A stretch of DNA of 64,000 bases from Diploptera punctata (lineage: Eukaryota > Arthropoda > Insecta > Blattodea > Blaberidae), in assembly GCA_030220185.1 (NCBI GenBank), contig JASPKZ010004952.1, positions 186,001 to 250,000 of the forward strand. Direction: 5' to 3'. Each line of letters begins with the position of its first letter. The stretch's first letter is position 1. Below, in pieces: positions 42,650 to 54,912 of the stretch. Made by a program: the position numbers and the translations under genes. The notes beneath the pieces are model-generated. The model had not been told where the DNA came from. It did no database searches and was given only the letters and a program-made list of their open reading frames with translations.

Positions 42650-43330
42650 CATTTAACATTTATCGGAGAAAATTTTTGAAAAACTCAACTCATAAATTTC
42701 GTGCTTTTCACGAGACTATTGTTTTAGACATCAACTCCATCTAATGAAATTCATTGGCCGTCAACTTCTCTATTGTCAACATCTTCTGTGCTGCCATCTA
42801 TGGTTGAATTTATAAACTTTGAAATTAAATTTTGTTCATTTGGAATTATCAAAGTTCATCGATCTATATTTATTCTTCTGAACGTATATCTTCTCCCAAA
42901 CTGTCAATGATGTTGTAGTAAACTATGTGCAGCTATTGCAGATTTTTCAATTTCACAATTTTTAATATTTCTAAAATGTTCTTAAGTATGAGTTTCCAAA
43001 TCCCTTTTAGTTCTTCCTGTATATTATACTTATTTAAATCTGAGTAGCTACTGCAATTTTCTACATCACCATTCTCTACATATCTAATGTGTTCCTTAGT
43101 TCTAATGGTTAAATTTCACTTTGTTTTCCCTATGTATATTTTATCACAATCTGCACACTTTATCTGGTATATTCCTGATTTTTTGCCAGTATCAGTTTTT
43201 TATTTCATTTTTGTTATTTTATATTAGTTTATTTAGCCAATTTTTTTTAAAATTGTTTTGGAATTTATTGTATACCCATTTATTGTATATGTGAATTTCC
43301 TGTATTTCTTTTTAATTTGTTTTTCTATCC
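42650..43330 (-). mobile_element. PLE fragment, decayed
   Basis: Minus-strand GIY-YIG remnants (matches to FRNIKNCEIEKSAIAAHSLL, ERRYIGKTK) in several frames, with two overlapping partial copies near 42960 and 43060. Hammerhead positions are lost. Confidence 0.65.
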
Positions 43331-43334
43331 GAAG

Positions 43335-43510
43335 ACCACCTAAATTATTATCCCAAGATATTTAAAGTTTGACACAATTTTTAGTCTTTCTTACTTGATT
43401 TTAATTTCTGCTGCACTGGGAGCTTTTCCTGCAGTCCTAAATACCATCATCTCTGTAGGAGTCATATAACATTCACAGGCATTTACAACCAGACTAGGAA
43501 GACATCTTAT
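43335..43510 (-). mobile_element. LINE fragment, other clade
   Basis: The minus strand reads EMMVFRTAGKAPSAAEIKIK then IVSNFKYLG, the region after RT motif C in Jockey-like LINEs. Too short to classify firmly. Confidence 0.5.
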
Positions 43511-43569
43511 GATGTCCTCAGGGTTCAAAGTGACACTTAGTTAAAAACAGTTTTATTTTTTTGGAAAGA

Positions 43570-43645
43570 AAAATGAATGTTTGAACCAGGAATTGAACCC
43601 TGGACCTCTGACTCTGTACCTATATCCATTACAGCATTCAAGACC
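43570..43645 (-). mobile_element. SINE-B copy
   Basis: GAACCAGGAATTGAACCCTG is the reversed B-box region. Directly left of the LINE/SINE composite. Confidence 0.55.
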
Positions 43646-44301
43646 TGATACAACCACTAAATTTTCTTTCCACTTATACAATTCTGTTGCATCCAAAAGT
43701 AGATACTTACTTAGTTACTTACTCACTGGCACTATCGAACCCGTTGGTTCATGGCCGCGCGGACATAAGGTCTCCATACATCCCTGTCCTGAGCTAATGC
43801 TTTCCAATCATTCCCTGTATAATCTACTTCCCTCAAATCACAGTTAATGTTGTTCTCCCACCTCATTCTTGGTCTACCAACTGGGCGTTCTCCCTCTGGC
43901 TTTCCTACAAGAAGCTTCCACGCACATCTTTCATTCCCCATACGCGCAACATGTCCTGCCCATCGCAGTCTACGAGACTTAACTTTTCTCTAATTATATC
44001 TGGCTTCCTATAAAGACCATGTAGTTCATTGTTATGTAGTCTTCTCCATTCACCTGTCTTTTCATCTCTCTTTGGTCCAAAAATTTTCCTAAGAACTTTA
44101 TTCTCAAATACTCGTAATTTCCTTTCCTCCCTTAAAGTAAGAATCCATGTTTCGCACCCATATAATATAACTGGTAGAATAATAGTTTTATATATTTCCA
44201 GCTTAACGTTTTTTGAAAGGAGTTGGGACATCAAAAGTCTCTGCAATGCATACTAGCATGCATTTCCAGAATTGAGCCTATGCTTAATTTCTTTGTGCAT
44301 C

Positions 44302-45551
44302 TCATTCCTCATTCCTATTTGTAACTATTGTTCCTAGGTATTTGAATTCAGCCACTTCCTCAAAATTTCCCTTCTTTGTCATTAGCTGTCCATTTCCATT
44401 ATATACTGAATTTCTACATGTGACCATATATTTAGTTTTACTGATATTTACTTCCAGTCCTAATTTCTTAGTGTTACTCAATAGTGTGTGCATGTTGGCC
44501 TTTAGTATCTCCACGCTATCGGCCAGTAGTACTACATCATCAGCATAAACTAACAGCTTATTAATACCATTGAGTTGTAAGCCTTCCTCATTCTCTAAAG
44601 ATTTAATGGCATGCTCTAGTACAAAATTAAATAGTAGAGGAGATAGTGCATCTCCTTGCTTCAACCCATTCTGGATTTAAAAAGTGTCTGAAAACTGTTT
44701 GCCTACACGCACCCTACTCTTTGTGCCATTCGGACACATTCGTCCAGCAGGATACTATATAACTTCTCCCTCTTAATTGAATCATATGCTTTTTTGAAGT
44801 CTACATATAGTTGATGTACAGTACTATTATATTCCCATTTCTTTTCTAAAGTCTGTCTTATACTAAAAATCTGATCTGTTGTAGACCTGTTTCTTCTAAA
44901 TGCACATTGATGATCTCCTAGAATGTCATCAATATAGGGAGTAAGTCTGCTTACTAATATATTTGTTAGGATTTTGTACAACGATATAAGTAATGAGATG
45001 CCCCTGTAGTTGTTGCAATCAGTTTTATCTCCTTTCTTATAAATTGGTACGATAATTGATTCCATTCATTCATCTGGAAGAGCTTCATTTTCCCAAATCA
45101 TACTAAGCAACCAGCGTATCTTGTCCATCAATTTTTCTCCCCCTGATTTTATCAGTTCTGCTGGGATCTCATCTGAAACTGATGCTTTATACATCTTCAA
45201 TTTTTCAATTGCCATTTCAACCTCTAATGCACTTGGCTCTGCAACTAGCATTTCTGCTGTCTGTAACTTATCCTCCTCAATGTCCTGTTCTGTATGTACA
45301 TTTAATAGCTGATTAAAGTAACTTTTCCATCTATTTACTATACTCCTAGAATCTGCAATCATATCCCCATTTTCATTCCGAATTATGTTTGTTCTAGCCT
45401 GAAACCCTTTTTTCTCTATACTAATTCCCTGATATAATTCTCTAATGTTCCTATTTTTTGCATTCATTTCAAGATCATTAATTTTCTCTCTCAAATATTC
45501 CCTCTTTTTACTCTTTAGTAACTTGGTGGTTTCCCGTCTAACACTATCCAA
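44302..45551 (-). pseudogene. LINE-F reverse transcriptase
   Basis: Three adjacent open pieces (45551-45066, 45065-44703, 44664-44302) cover RT motifs 0 to 5: KAYDSI for motif [18 protein letters not shown] for motif B and YADD for the catalytic motif C. A stop and short frameshift separate the second and third. It would have performed target-primed reverse transcription in an intact copy. Confidence 0.85.
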
Positions 45552-46333
45552 TTGCTCTAAATTTACCTAATTTGGCTCGTTTAACCATTTAATTTTTGCT
45601 AGCTTTCTTTTATTCACAATGTCGGCACATTCCTCATCAAACCATTTCTTGTTTTGCCTCTTTTTTAAATAACCAATGCATTCTGATGCTGACAATTTAA
45701 TAGTATCTCTTATAGCCTCCCATTCTTTATTTATATCAGTTCTTCTTCGTTTGCCACATTGTCATCTGAAGATTCCAGTACTTCAAATCTATTAGCAATT
45801 TTGATTTGGTATTCTTGCCGCATTTCATCATTTTTCAAGGTTTTAAATTCATTTTTAGCGTTTGTTCCTCTCATAAGCGATAGCCGTTGTCTGATTTTCA
45901 CTCTGACCAGATGATGATCCGAATTGCAGTCTGTCCCTCTAACTGATCTAACATCAATGATGCTACTGTGCCAGCATTTATCCACTAATACATGATCTAT
46001 CTGGTTCCGAGTTTCTTCATCTGGGGACGTCCAGGTGTATTTATGAATATCCTTATGCTGAAATGTTGTGCTCTTATCAATGAGATTCTTTGATGTGGGA
46101 AAATGTGACTAATCTAACCCCGTTGTCGTTACTATCTTCATGAAGATTGAATCTGCCTATTGTTGGTTTGAATATATCTTCCCGCCCATCTTTTGCATTA
46201 AAATCTCCTAAGACAATTTTCATATGATATCGCGAAAGGCTATCAAATAAGCATTCTAATTTTTCATAGAACTCATCCTTGATCTTGTCATCTTTATCTT
46301 CTGTGGGGGCATGTACATTTACAATTATAAAGG

Positions 46334-46633
46334 GCATGTCGTAGCGTAGTGGTTAAGGCACTGTGCTACAAGTCGGAAGGTCGAGGGTTCAAGTCCCAGT
46401 GGAGTCAGGATTTTTAAAATGACCGAAACCTTCTGGTGGCACTATGGCCCTGGAGTCGACTCAGCCTGTAACAGAAATGAGTACCAAGACACTTGTTCTG
46501 GGGTAAAGGCGGCCATCACGCAGGGCTGACAACCCGGCTGACATCAAGTGCCGAATGTCTAGAAAAAGTGGGAGCCTTAACCTCCTTCTACCCCAAGGGC
46601 CTCCTGAGGCCTGTAGTGGGACTACTTTAGTTT
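46334..46633 (+). mobile_element. SINE-C at the LINE-F 5' junction
   Basis: Full tRNA-like head (TAGCGTAGTGGTTAAGGCAC; GGTTCAAGTCCC) and body to GACTACTTTAGTTTC. It has no target duplication of its own where it meets LINE-F. Confidence 0.85.
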
Positions 46634-46637
46634 CATC

Positions 46638-46978
46638 GCGCGCCGTAGCCGAGTGGTTAATGTAAGAAGCCTTGGCACAGAGCTACGGGACCTGCGCTGG
46701 TTCGAGTCACCATGGGGGAAGAAATTTTCTCATGGTATTTCAGCCAGTATGGGACTGGTGCCCACCCAGCATCGTGAGACATTTGGGTAGCTACAACAAG
46801 TAGTGGCTCCAGGTTGAGAAAATCAGCTATAACGGCTGGGGGACTCGACATGCTGACCATATGTCACCCCAATACTGGCTGGATGATCATCTACCTATGT
46901 GATTAACACATGTGGATGTGAGGCCAGCAGCCGGTTGATAGGCTAAGGGCCTTGTAGGACTGTCGCACCAGGAGTATT
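46638..46978 (+). mobile_element. SINE-D, 3'-truncated at the TSD
   Basis: Head CGCCGTAGCCGAGTGGTTAA, body ATTTCAGCCAGTATGGGACT; stops at CGCACCAGGAGTATT, about 75 bp before the usual end. Confidence 0.82.
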
Positions 46979-47094
46979 CAAAAGTAGATAGCTCTCATTA
47001 TTAACAACATCAGACAACTTCTATTAAAAGTATTTTTAACGAGAATTTTACATTTACTTTTAAGTGGTAAAGCTTAATATTTTGAAGTTTATAT

Positions 47095-47245
47095 TTATTT
47101 TAACGTATTCCAATCCTGGACAGATTTATTTTTTGAAAAGAAAAAATTAACGCTTGAACCAGGAATCAACTCCTGGACCATTTGACTACGTACATTAATT
47201 TTTCTTTTAAAAAAATAAATCATTCCAGGACTGGAATAAGTTAAA
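47095..47245. repeat. palindrome
   Basis: TTCCAATCCTGGACAGATTTA and TAAATCATTCCAGGACTGGAA face each other around a SINE-B-like B box (GAACCAGGAATCAACTCCTG). Confidence 0.6.
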
Positions 47246-48340
47246 CTAAATATAACATCAAAAAGAAAGTTTTGTTTAGATAAAGACAGACATAACAAAG
47301 AACAAATATTTATACGGTAGGAGGTGGTGTTATAAAATGAAACAGCATATTTCTGAAAAGTAGCTGTTGCCCATTTTGTGGAAATCACTCTAATTTCCAT
47401 CGTTGGTTTCTCTTTTTAACTCCTAGAAGCAGATTACTTCAATATTATGTTGTGTATGATTGTGACTGACGCAGCTTGAAATGTTTAGCAAAATAAGATT
47501 CAACATTAATTCTAGTCCTTGTATTAATATCAGTGATGTTTTTTTTTCTATTGTAAATTATTGTTTAATAATTGAATTTCAAAATAGTATATTCATTAAC
47601 CTGGAATTAACTTTTTTTAGGTCATGAATAGATCTCTAATATTAAAATGGCAATTGGTGGTAACATGGAACAAGATGTTCCATAATACATCCCCTTCCTT
47701 TGTTTTAAGTGTCATGATATCAAGAAGTCAATTAGGTCTTGAAAATGAAGGTCTGAGGCAAAAATGGTGGCATGAATATATGATAAAGGGATTAAATACC
47801 ATTTGTGGGAAAACAATAATAACAAATGAAGTATATATTTTTTATAAATAATATTATAATTATAATAATAAATATAATTTATCCATCATTGAGATGTATG
47901 AAATTAATAATAAAAAGATTGAACAAATGAAGTGTTTCAATGTGCCTAAAGCTATCCTCTGCTGAAAGGTCAAGAAATATGTAGATCCCAATATTTTGGG
48001 TGGTGAAGGAAACATTGGAAAGCAATAGTCTATCACCAAGTGCCAAGTGCAAAGAAGCATGCAAGAGATCGCAGTGAGGTGAATTATGGGTCTAAAAACA
48101 TGCGTTTGATATTACTCAGTTCCCTGAAACCACATTTTGTTGCATGTTTGAAAAAATGTGAAACATATGTTTCTATGTTATAGTCATATGCTAATACTAC
48201 TGACGATTTGTAAGGTGCTATATGCAACTGGAAATCAAAATTTTATCACAAAAAAGAGTGGTCCATATTACTACCTTCTCCCCTACTATTAAGGTATCAC
48301 TTATTGGGAACAAATGATTAATTTATTAAGAGACAGGAAA
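47246..48340. other. intron DNA, little recognised
   Basis: Includes a SINE-B 3'-end match at 47870-47930 (ATAATTTATCCATCATTGAG). An open stretch at 47930-48080 has no motif I can name. Confidence 0.4.
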
Positions 48341-48345
48341 CTTAC

Positions 48346-48570
48346 CATCAGCATGTCTGCAATACATTCTGCTATAAACAAGCTATCAGTTTCCTGAACT
48401 CTGTGTTTGAAGATCGGTCGACTGATGTCTAGAAACTGCAAGCTTCTGTTAACAAACTGTATGACTCTAAGCACATACACCAAACTTGAAGCTGTCTGTT
48501 CTGTTTCTGCCATATCAAGATGGTGGATGACAGTATTCTTCTCCAGGTACATAGCCAAGTACTTTCCGCC
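48346..48570 (-). CDS. LRRC34: LRRC34-like exon C
   Basis: This exon is exactly 75 codons, with a TTTTCAG acceptor and an ATG|GTAAG donor, phase 0 on both sides. It begins GGKYLAMYLEKN, continues with IHHLDMAETEQ and contains LQFLDISRPIFKHRVQETDS. A segment like LDISRP followed by a charged insert before the next repeat is a feature I associate with LRRC34 specifically; it lengthens this repeat beyond the usual 28 residues. Confidence 0.85.
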
Positions 48571-48949
48571 CTGAAAATTAATTTATATTATTTTTATTTC
48601 CCTCCTGTACATTCACATTGTTATCAATTCAATGTAATTCTTTATACTAATAAATTTGTATTCCATGATGGATGATTCATGGAGACTGTTTTTATTTCAT
48701 GAAAATGTGCTAACACACAAAATTTATTATATAAGTTTGAAAGTATGCTAATTGAACTTTTTAATGTTGTCAACAAATGCGGTATAAGTGTGCTGGTCTG
48801 GACATATTATTATCTGAAGTTCTCTCTTAAATATTTTATTCCCTGGAATTTTAAGCCGGATAATTTTATTCATTAGTTCTTGCAGTAATTGAGGCTGGAA
48901 GCAAACATCAATAAAACTAAATATGGTATATATTCACACATAGAAATGC

Positions 48950-49190
48950 ATTATATAATAGAAATGGACAGTTAATAACAAATTAGGGAAATTTTGAAGA
49001 TGTGGCAAAATGTCTAGGAACAATAATTACAAACAGGAATGAAATGCACAAAGAAATTAAACATAGGCTCAATTGTGGAAATGCATGCTATTATGCATTA
49101 CAGGGACTCTTGACATCCCAACTTCTCCAAAAAAAAGTTAAACTGAAAATACATAAAACTGTTATTATCCCAGTGGTTACATTGTATTAA
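48950..49190 (+). mobile_element. LINE-F internal fragment
   Basis: The plus strand reads GTIITNRNEMHKEIKHRLN, YYALQGLLTSQLLQKKVKL, corresponding to 53223-53438 of the minus-strand copy. Confidence 0.8.
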
Positions 49191-49194
49191 TTTT

Positions 49195-50880
49195 TTTTAT
49201 TATTATTCCGGCTTTTACAATGAATATACATTTTTCCGGTACCCATGTTCACAGTTAATTACACATTTGTTTCAACACATTTTTCCTTTCTTGTCTGTTC
49301 ATCCATATATCTTCTTCTATTTCCCATTCCCTCTTAGTTTCATTGATTCCCTGAATCCACGTAATATTTGGTCTACCCTTCCCTGTGGTTCCCAATCCAT
49401 GATTATCTTAGGTAGTCTCCCTTCTTCCATCCTTCTAATGTGTCCGTACCAATTTAATTTTCTTCTTTATAAAATATAATATTGAATATTGTACTTGCAT
49501 TTTTTCTTTTATATATGAATTTCTGATTTTATCCTTCCTGGATATTCTTGCAGCACGTCTCCAGTAGTCCATTTCAGTGGCGAGTAATTTTTTTTCATTT
49601 GTGCATTTAAAGCCCACACATCAGCTCCATAGGTAATAATGCTTCTGATTATTGTATTAAAAATAGTTTTTTTTGTTTCTTTGAAGATATGTTTGTCCCA
49701 TACTAATCCATTTAGGGCAGATATAGCATACTTTCCAATATTGTTTATTTTTTATTATTTCACTCACCTCATACTTCATAATTCATAGCAGACCCAGGGT
49801 TTCTTCACATCTTTTGTGACATTCTCAATGCTGTATCACGTTCTCAACTGACGTCCAACGGCCTTCTATCCTGAGTAACCCTGGGTCTGCTATGAATTAT
49901 GAAGTATGAGGTGAGTGAAATAATAAAAAATAAACAATATTAAAAAACCTCATAGTGTTATTTCCTATCTACATAACTTAATACTTTCCAATATTGATCC
50001 TGTTTCTTATCTCTGTTTCTTGTTTTCCATCTTTAGTAATTTTAATTCCCAAATACTTATATTCTTCAGTGTATTTAATTGTCCCTAAATTTTCTTCTAG
50101 TATTAAATCTTGAGGAAGATCCCCTATTGTCATATATCTAGATTTATCCATATTGATCTTTAAACCCCATAAACTATATTCTTGTATTAATTTTCTAGTG
50201 AGGTATTCTATATCTTCAAATTCTTGAGCCAATATCAATTGGTCATCTGCAAACTGGAGTGTATATATTGTTGAATTATCATCTAGTGGTATTCCCATCA
50301 ATTTACATTTCTTTTTCCATTCTTCAATAGCTTTTTCAGCATTAATCTTATATAATGTTGGAGATATACAGCATCCCTGTCGTAATCCTTTATTTGTTTG
50401 AAAACCTTTAGACAAGTACTTTCCCATTTTTACTTGCACATATGATTCTGAATATAGTTTTTGAATTGCTTCAATCAGTGTTGGATTTATTTTTTTTAGT
50501 TTTTAGACTTTCCATAATTTTGATGTAGGAATGTTATTGTAGGCTTTTTCTATATCTATAAATACTAGATGTAGTGGTTGTGCTCTGATTGTTTTCGTTT
50601 CTATAATCTATCGTATGCTGAAAATGTGGTCTATTGTTGATCTGCCCACTCTAAATACTGTCTGTTCCTCTGGTTCTAACTCTTTATATTCAATTTCTAG
50701 GAAATACTTGATTATCTTTCCATATAGTCTACTTAGTGTACTATTGACTGTAATTCCCCTATAGTTTTTGCATTAATCTTTTTTTTCCTTTTTTATGTAT
50801 GGTTGAAATATATCCTATTTTCCAATCTGATGGTATATCTTCTCCATTTATGCATTTTTCAAATAGACTTCTCAATAATA
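49195..50880 (-). mobile_element. LINE-G, interrupted by a palindrome
   Basis: A minus-strand RT LINE different from LINE-F: RT motif B GLRQGCCISPTLYKINAEKA, motif C FADDQLILA, then KYLGIKITKDG and, after the insert at 49744-49980, LNWYGHIRRMEEGRLPK-type text. RT motif A is near 50540-50600. Frames are broken outside 49978-50439. Confidence 0.82.
49744..49980. mobile_element. PLE-g palindrome, 237 bp, 16-bp TSD
   Basis: Flanked by ATACTTTCCAATATTG (49728-49743, 49981-49996). The arms ATTTCACTCACCTCATACTT... and complement are nearly perfect for about 65 bp. The right end is AACCTCATAGTGTTATTTCC. No hammerhead core found on either strand. Confidence 0.88.
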
Positions 50881-50884
50881 TTAA

Positions 50885-51225
50885 TGCGAAACATGAACTC
50901 TTACTTTAAGGGAGGAGGGAAGATTATGGGTATTTGAGAATAAAGTTCTTAGGAAAATTTTTAGATCAAAGAGAGACAAACAGAAAGGCAAAAGGAGAAG
51001 TCTATATAACAGTGAGCTACATGTACTTTATGGGGAACCAGATATAATAAGAACAGTTCAGTCACATATAATGTGATGGGGAAGACATTTGGCACAAATG
51101 GGAATGAAAGAAGGGGATGGAAGCTTCTTGTAGGAAAACCTGATGGAAAATGCCTAATTGGTAGACCAAGAATTTGATGGGAGAATAACATTAATCATTA
51201 CTTGAGGGAAGTATATTATACGAAC
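50885..51225 (+). mobile_element. LINE-F 3' fragment
   Basis: TACTTTAAGGGAGGAGGGAA, TGAGAATAAAGTTCTTAGGA and CATTACTTGAGGGAAGTATA follow LINE-F on the plus strand, with many substitutions. Abuts the reverse LINE-F at 51226. Confidence 0.75.
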
Positions 51226-51707
51226 TTACTTACTTACTCAGTGGCACTATCGAACCCGTAGCTTCATGGCCACGCTGACATAAGCCCTCCATACATCCCT
51301 ATCCTGAGCTAATGCTTTCCAATCATTCCCTATATAATCTACTTCCCTCAAATCATAGTTAATGTTATTCTCCCACCTCATTCTTGGTCTACCAACTGGG
51401 CGCCTTCCCTCTGGCTTTCCTACAAGAAGCTTCCATGCAAGTCTTTCATTCCCCATACGTGCAACATGTCTTGCGAATCACAGTCTATGAGACTTAACTG
51501 TTCTTATTATATCTGGCTTCCTATAAAGACCATGTAGTTCATTGTTATGAAGTCTTCTCCATTCACCTGTCTTTTCATCTCTCTTTGGTCCAAAAATTTT
51601 CCTAAGAACTTTATTCTCAAATACTTGTAATCTCTTTTCCTCCCTTAAAGTATGAGTCCATGTTTCGCACCCATATAATATAACTGATAGAATAATAGTT
51701 TTATATA

Positions 51708-53255
51708 CACTGCTCAAAACAATTAGAGGAACACTATGAAATATGCAAATATTTTTTTCATTGGATAAAGGTACAAACATGAAATTAATAAAGTACATTA
51801 GTTGTGATTATTTATTTATTTATTTATTTATTTATTGCTCATGTCAGTAAAAACAAATTAATAACGCTGACAATTAACTTTTCAAATAATTCCGCTATGA
51901 AAGCAATTGGATCTTGTGCTTATTTTTCAAACTTAAACACTCGTTATATAGAGTTAGTATCGTGTATGGCCTCCACGACATTCGATGACACTTTGGCACC
52001 TTCGTGGCATGCTCCCAATAAGATTCTGGATTTCCTCTTGCTGGATATTCTCCCATTCCTCCTTAAGAGCATCTCCAAGTTGCTGCAGAGTTTGTGGAGC
52101 TTGATGTCGGTTCCTGACCTTCCTGTCTAGAAGATCCCACAAGTGTTCAATAGGTTTGAGGTCTGGGCTGACCGCTGGCCACTCCATTACCTCAATTTCA
52201 TTCCTCCTCAGGAAATCCCTGGTGACAGTCGCAGAATGTGCTCTGGCATTATCCTGCATAAACAGAAATCCAGGGCCTACTCCAATGGCAGCAGGTACTA
52301 CATGTTCTTCCAGAATGTGCTCGATATACCGGACAGCATTCAGTCGCTGGGGAACAAGTACAAGGTTCGTACGATTGTTGTTCATAACTCCGGCCCACAC
52401 CATTATGGAACCTCCTCCGAATCTATCAATTTCCTGTACAGCCTCTGCAGAAAATCTTTCTCCTGGCCGTCCCCACACCCTCAATTGACCATCACAACAT
52501 GTAAGACGATACCTGGATTCGTCTGAGAAGAGCACAGACTCCCACTGGTTCAGGTTCCAATCACCATGGTTTTCAGCATACATACGCCTTGCTGCCTTAT
52601 GCCCATTTGTTAAGCGTGGTTTTTTAACAGGCCTTTTTGGACGAATATTCTCTTTCCTTAATCTGTTCCTTATGGTTTGGTCTGAAACCCGGATTCCATA
52701 TGAAGGTCATTCTGCAGGTCTTTTGCAGTTTTTGTACGCTGTCGAAGAGCAGAAAGAACAACGTATCTGTCATCCTGGGGGCTTGTTTTAAATTTACGGC
52801 TCTGGCCACGTCTTCTACAATACTGACCTGTCTCTCTGTGCCTGTTGCGTAACCTGGACACCACGGAAGGAGAAACCCAAAGTTCTCTAGCCACTTGTAG
52901 CAGAGATTGACCTTGTCGTAAAAGATGTAGAGCATGATATACTTCAAACTCATTTAAATGCCTCATTTTGTCAGAGACTTCCATAAACAAGGCAATAATC
53001 AACATTCGTCACTATAGCAACATCAGGAAGCTTACCAATTATAAGTGGCCAGTACCTTCCAAAATAAAAAAAATTCTCTACATTTGTTATTTGAGGTAAT
53101 TTCTCTGTATTTAGGCCATGGATCTTTAAAATTTGTATCCAATGATAAAATTAATAATTCAATTTACATATTGTCAAACTTTCAGCATCACAGCTTTAAA
53201 AAACATTTACTTATTCAATTTATTACAAGTGTTCCTCTAATTGTTTTGAGCAGTG
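51708..53255 (-). mobile_element. Tc1-family transposon, 1548 bp
   Basis: TIRs CACTGCTCAAAACAATTAGA at the left and complement at the right, with TA duplications (51706-51707, 53256-53257). It inserted in LINE-F. One transposase on the minus strand fills it. Confidence 0.95.
51954..53005 (-). pseudogene. Tc1 transposase, one frameshift
   Basis: The N-terminal HTH region (53005 to about 52700) has LLRQGQSLLQVARELWVSPS and VVSRLRNRHRETGQ. After a single frameshift near 52695 the frame resumes (VSDQTIRNRLRKENIRPKRP) and stays open to 51954. The catalytic triad is visible: D in VLFSDESRYRL, D in FMQDNARAH, and E in SPDLKPIEHLWD, with 34 residues between the second D and E (DD34E). Cut-and-paste transposase; nearly intact, so a young insertion. 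Confidence 0.92.
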
Positions 53256-54049
53256 TATATTCAGTTTAACGTTTTTTGAAAGGAGTTGGGACATCAAGAG
53301 TCTCTGCAATGCATAATAGCACACATTTTCAGAATTGAGCCTATGTTTAATTTCTTTGTGCATCTCATTCCTATTTGTGATTATTGTTCCTAGGTAGTTG
53401 AATTCAGCCACTTCCTCAAAATTTCCCTCATTTGTCATTAGCTGTCCATTTCATTATATAATGTATTTCTAAGTGTGACCGTATATTTAGTTTTATTGAT
53501 ATTTACTTCCAGTCCTAATTTCTTTGTGTTACTCAATAGTGTGTGCGTGTTGTCCTTTAGTATCTCCTTGCTTTCGGGCCAATAGTACTACATCATCAGC
53601 ATAAACTAACAGCTTATTAATACCATTGAGTTGTAAGCCTTCCTCATTCTCTAAAGATTTAATGGCATGCTCTAGTACAAAATTGAATAGTAGAGGAGAT
53701 AGTGCATCTCCTTGCTTCAACCCATTCTGGATTTAAAAAGTGTCCGAAAACTGTTTGCCTACACGCACCCTACTCTTTGTGCCATTTGGACATATTCGTA
53801 TAAGTCTAACTAACTTTTTAGGAATTCCGAACTCCAACAGAATACTATATAACTTCTCCCTCTTAATTGAATCATATGCTTTTTTGAAGTCTACGTATAG
53901 TTGATGTACACTACCATTATATTCCCACTTCTATTCTAAAATCTGTCTTATACTAAAAATCTGATATTTAATTTTAGGAAGTTATATTTCGAGGTTATTT
54001 TAATTATATTATTTTTGGTCTGGACATCTTACCTCAATATTAATGTTGA

Positions 54050-54100
54050 TTTGTTCTTGGACATGTTTCAAAACAATTCTGTTTTATCGTCAGCTTTCCC
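54050..54100 (-). ncRNA. hammerhead ribozyme, PLE-c minus arm
   Basis: Minus strand: CTGACGA (54093-54087), stem II AAAACA-GAAT-TGTTTT, GAAA (54069-54066), stem III ACATGT, H17 C. Stem I has only a G/C inner pair by eye. Confidence 0.58.
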
Positions 54101-54864
54101 AGACTGGTTTTATTTATGTTGCATTATGTTGCACCACCTGGATGTCGATGTCAGCTCCATCCTGTGGTTGGCCGAACCTCCAAACAAGGTCACCCTCCAT
54201 CGGAATAACAAAATTCATAACTCTGTTTCTGTTCTTCTGAATATAAATTTTTTCCCAAATAGTCAGGTCTTTTGTATTTTCTAACTGTTTTAATAATTTA
54301 GTGTCTGAATTTATATTATGTTTTTCAGACCAAACATGAGCAGCAACTGCAGATTTTTTCAATTTCTCCATTTTTAATATTTCTTATGTGTTCTTTGGTT
54401 CTAATTTTTAGGTTTATTTTGTTTTCCCTGTATATATCTTTTCACAACCCATGCATTCAATTTGATATATTCCTGACTATATATATATTCCTGAATATAT
54501 CAAATTGAATGCATGGGTTGTGAAAAGATATATATAGGGAAAACAAAAAGAAACCTAAAAATTAGAACCAAAGAACACATAAGAAATATTAAAAATGGAG
54601 AAATTGAAAAATCTGCAGTTGCTGCTCATGTTTGGTCTGAAAAACATAACATAAATTCAGACACTAAATTATTAAAACAGTTAGAAAATACAAAAGAGCT
54701 GACTATTTGGGAAAAAATTTATATTAAGAAGAACAGAAACAGAGATGAATTTTGATATTCCGATGGAGGGTGACCTTGTTTGGAGGTTCTTTGGCCAACC
54801 ACAGGATGGAGCTGACATCGACATCCAGGTGGTGCAACATAATGCAACATAAATAAAACCAGTC

Positions 54865-54912
54865 TGGGAAAGCTGACGATAAAACAGAATTGTTTTGAAA
54901 CATGTCCAAGAA
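54865..54912 (+). ncRNA. hammerhead ribozyme, PLE-c plus arm
   Basis: CTGACGA 54873-54879, stem II AAAACA-GAAT-TGTTTT, GAAA 54897-54900, stem III ACATGT, H17 C at 54906. Identical core to the minus arm. Confidence 0.58.

Larger units (their letters stand above)
43706..46978 (-). mobile_element. LINE-F plus two SINEs within one TSD
   Basis: A perfect 12-bp duplication, CAAAAGTAGATA, flanks 43706-46978 (43694-43705, 46979-46990). From the left it contains LINE-F in minus orientation (43706-46333), SINE-C plus (46334-46633) and SINE-D plus (46638-46978). LINE-F encodes the EEP endonuclease C-terminal half (IVLGDFNAKDG, NQIDHV, CNSDHHLVRVK), the RT ([46 protein letters not shown]) and the C-terminal GRPRMRWENN end. 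It is 5'-truncated and has a few frameshifts. Confidence 0.85.

Noticed and set aside
47930..48080. Open stretch after a SINE-B tail as a coding relic
   Set aside because: Stops in each frame and no recognisable motif.
49744..49980. Hammerhead in the PLE-g palindrome
   Set aside because: CTGAGTA and nearby text lack the CUGANGA/GAAA pair on both strands.
52143..52526. 127- and 110-codon plus ORFs
   Set aside because: Antisense shadows of the Tc1 transposase.
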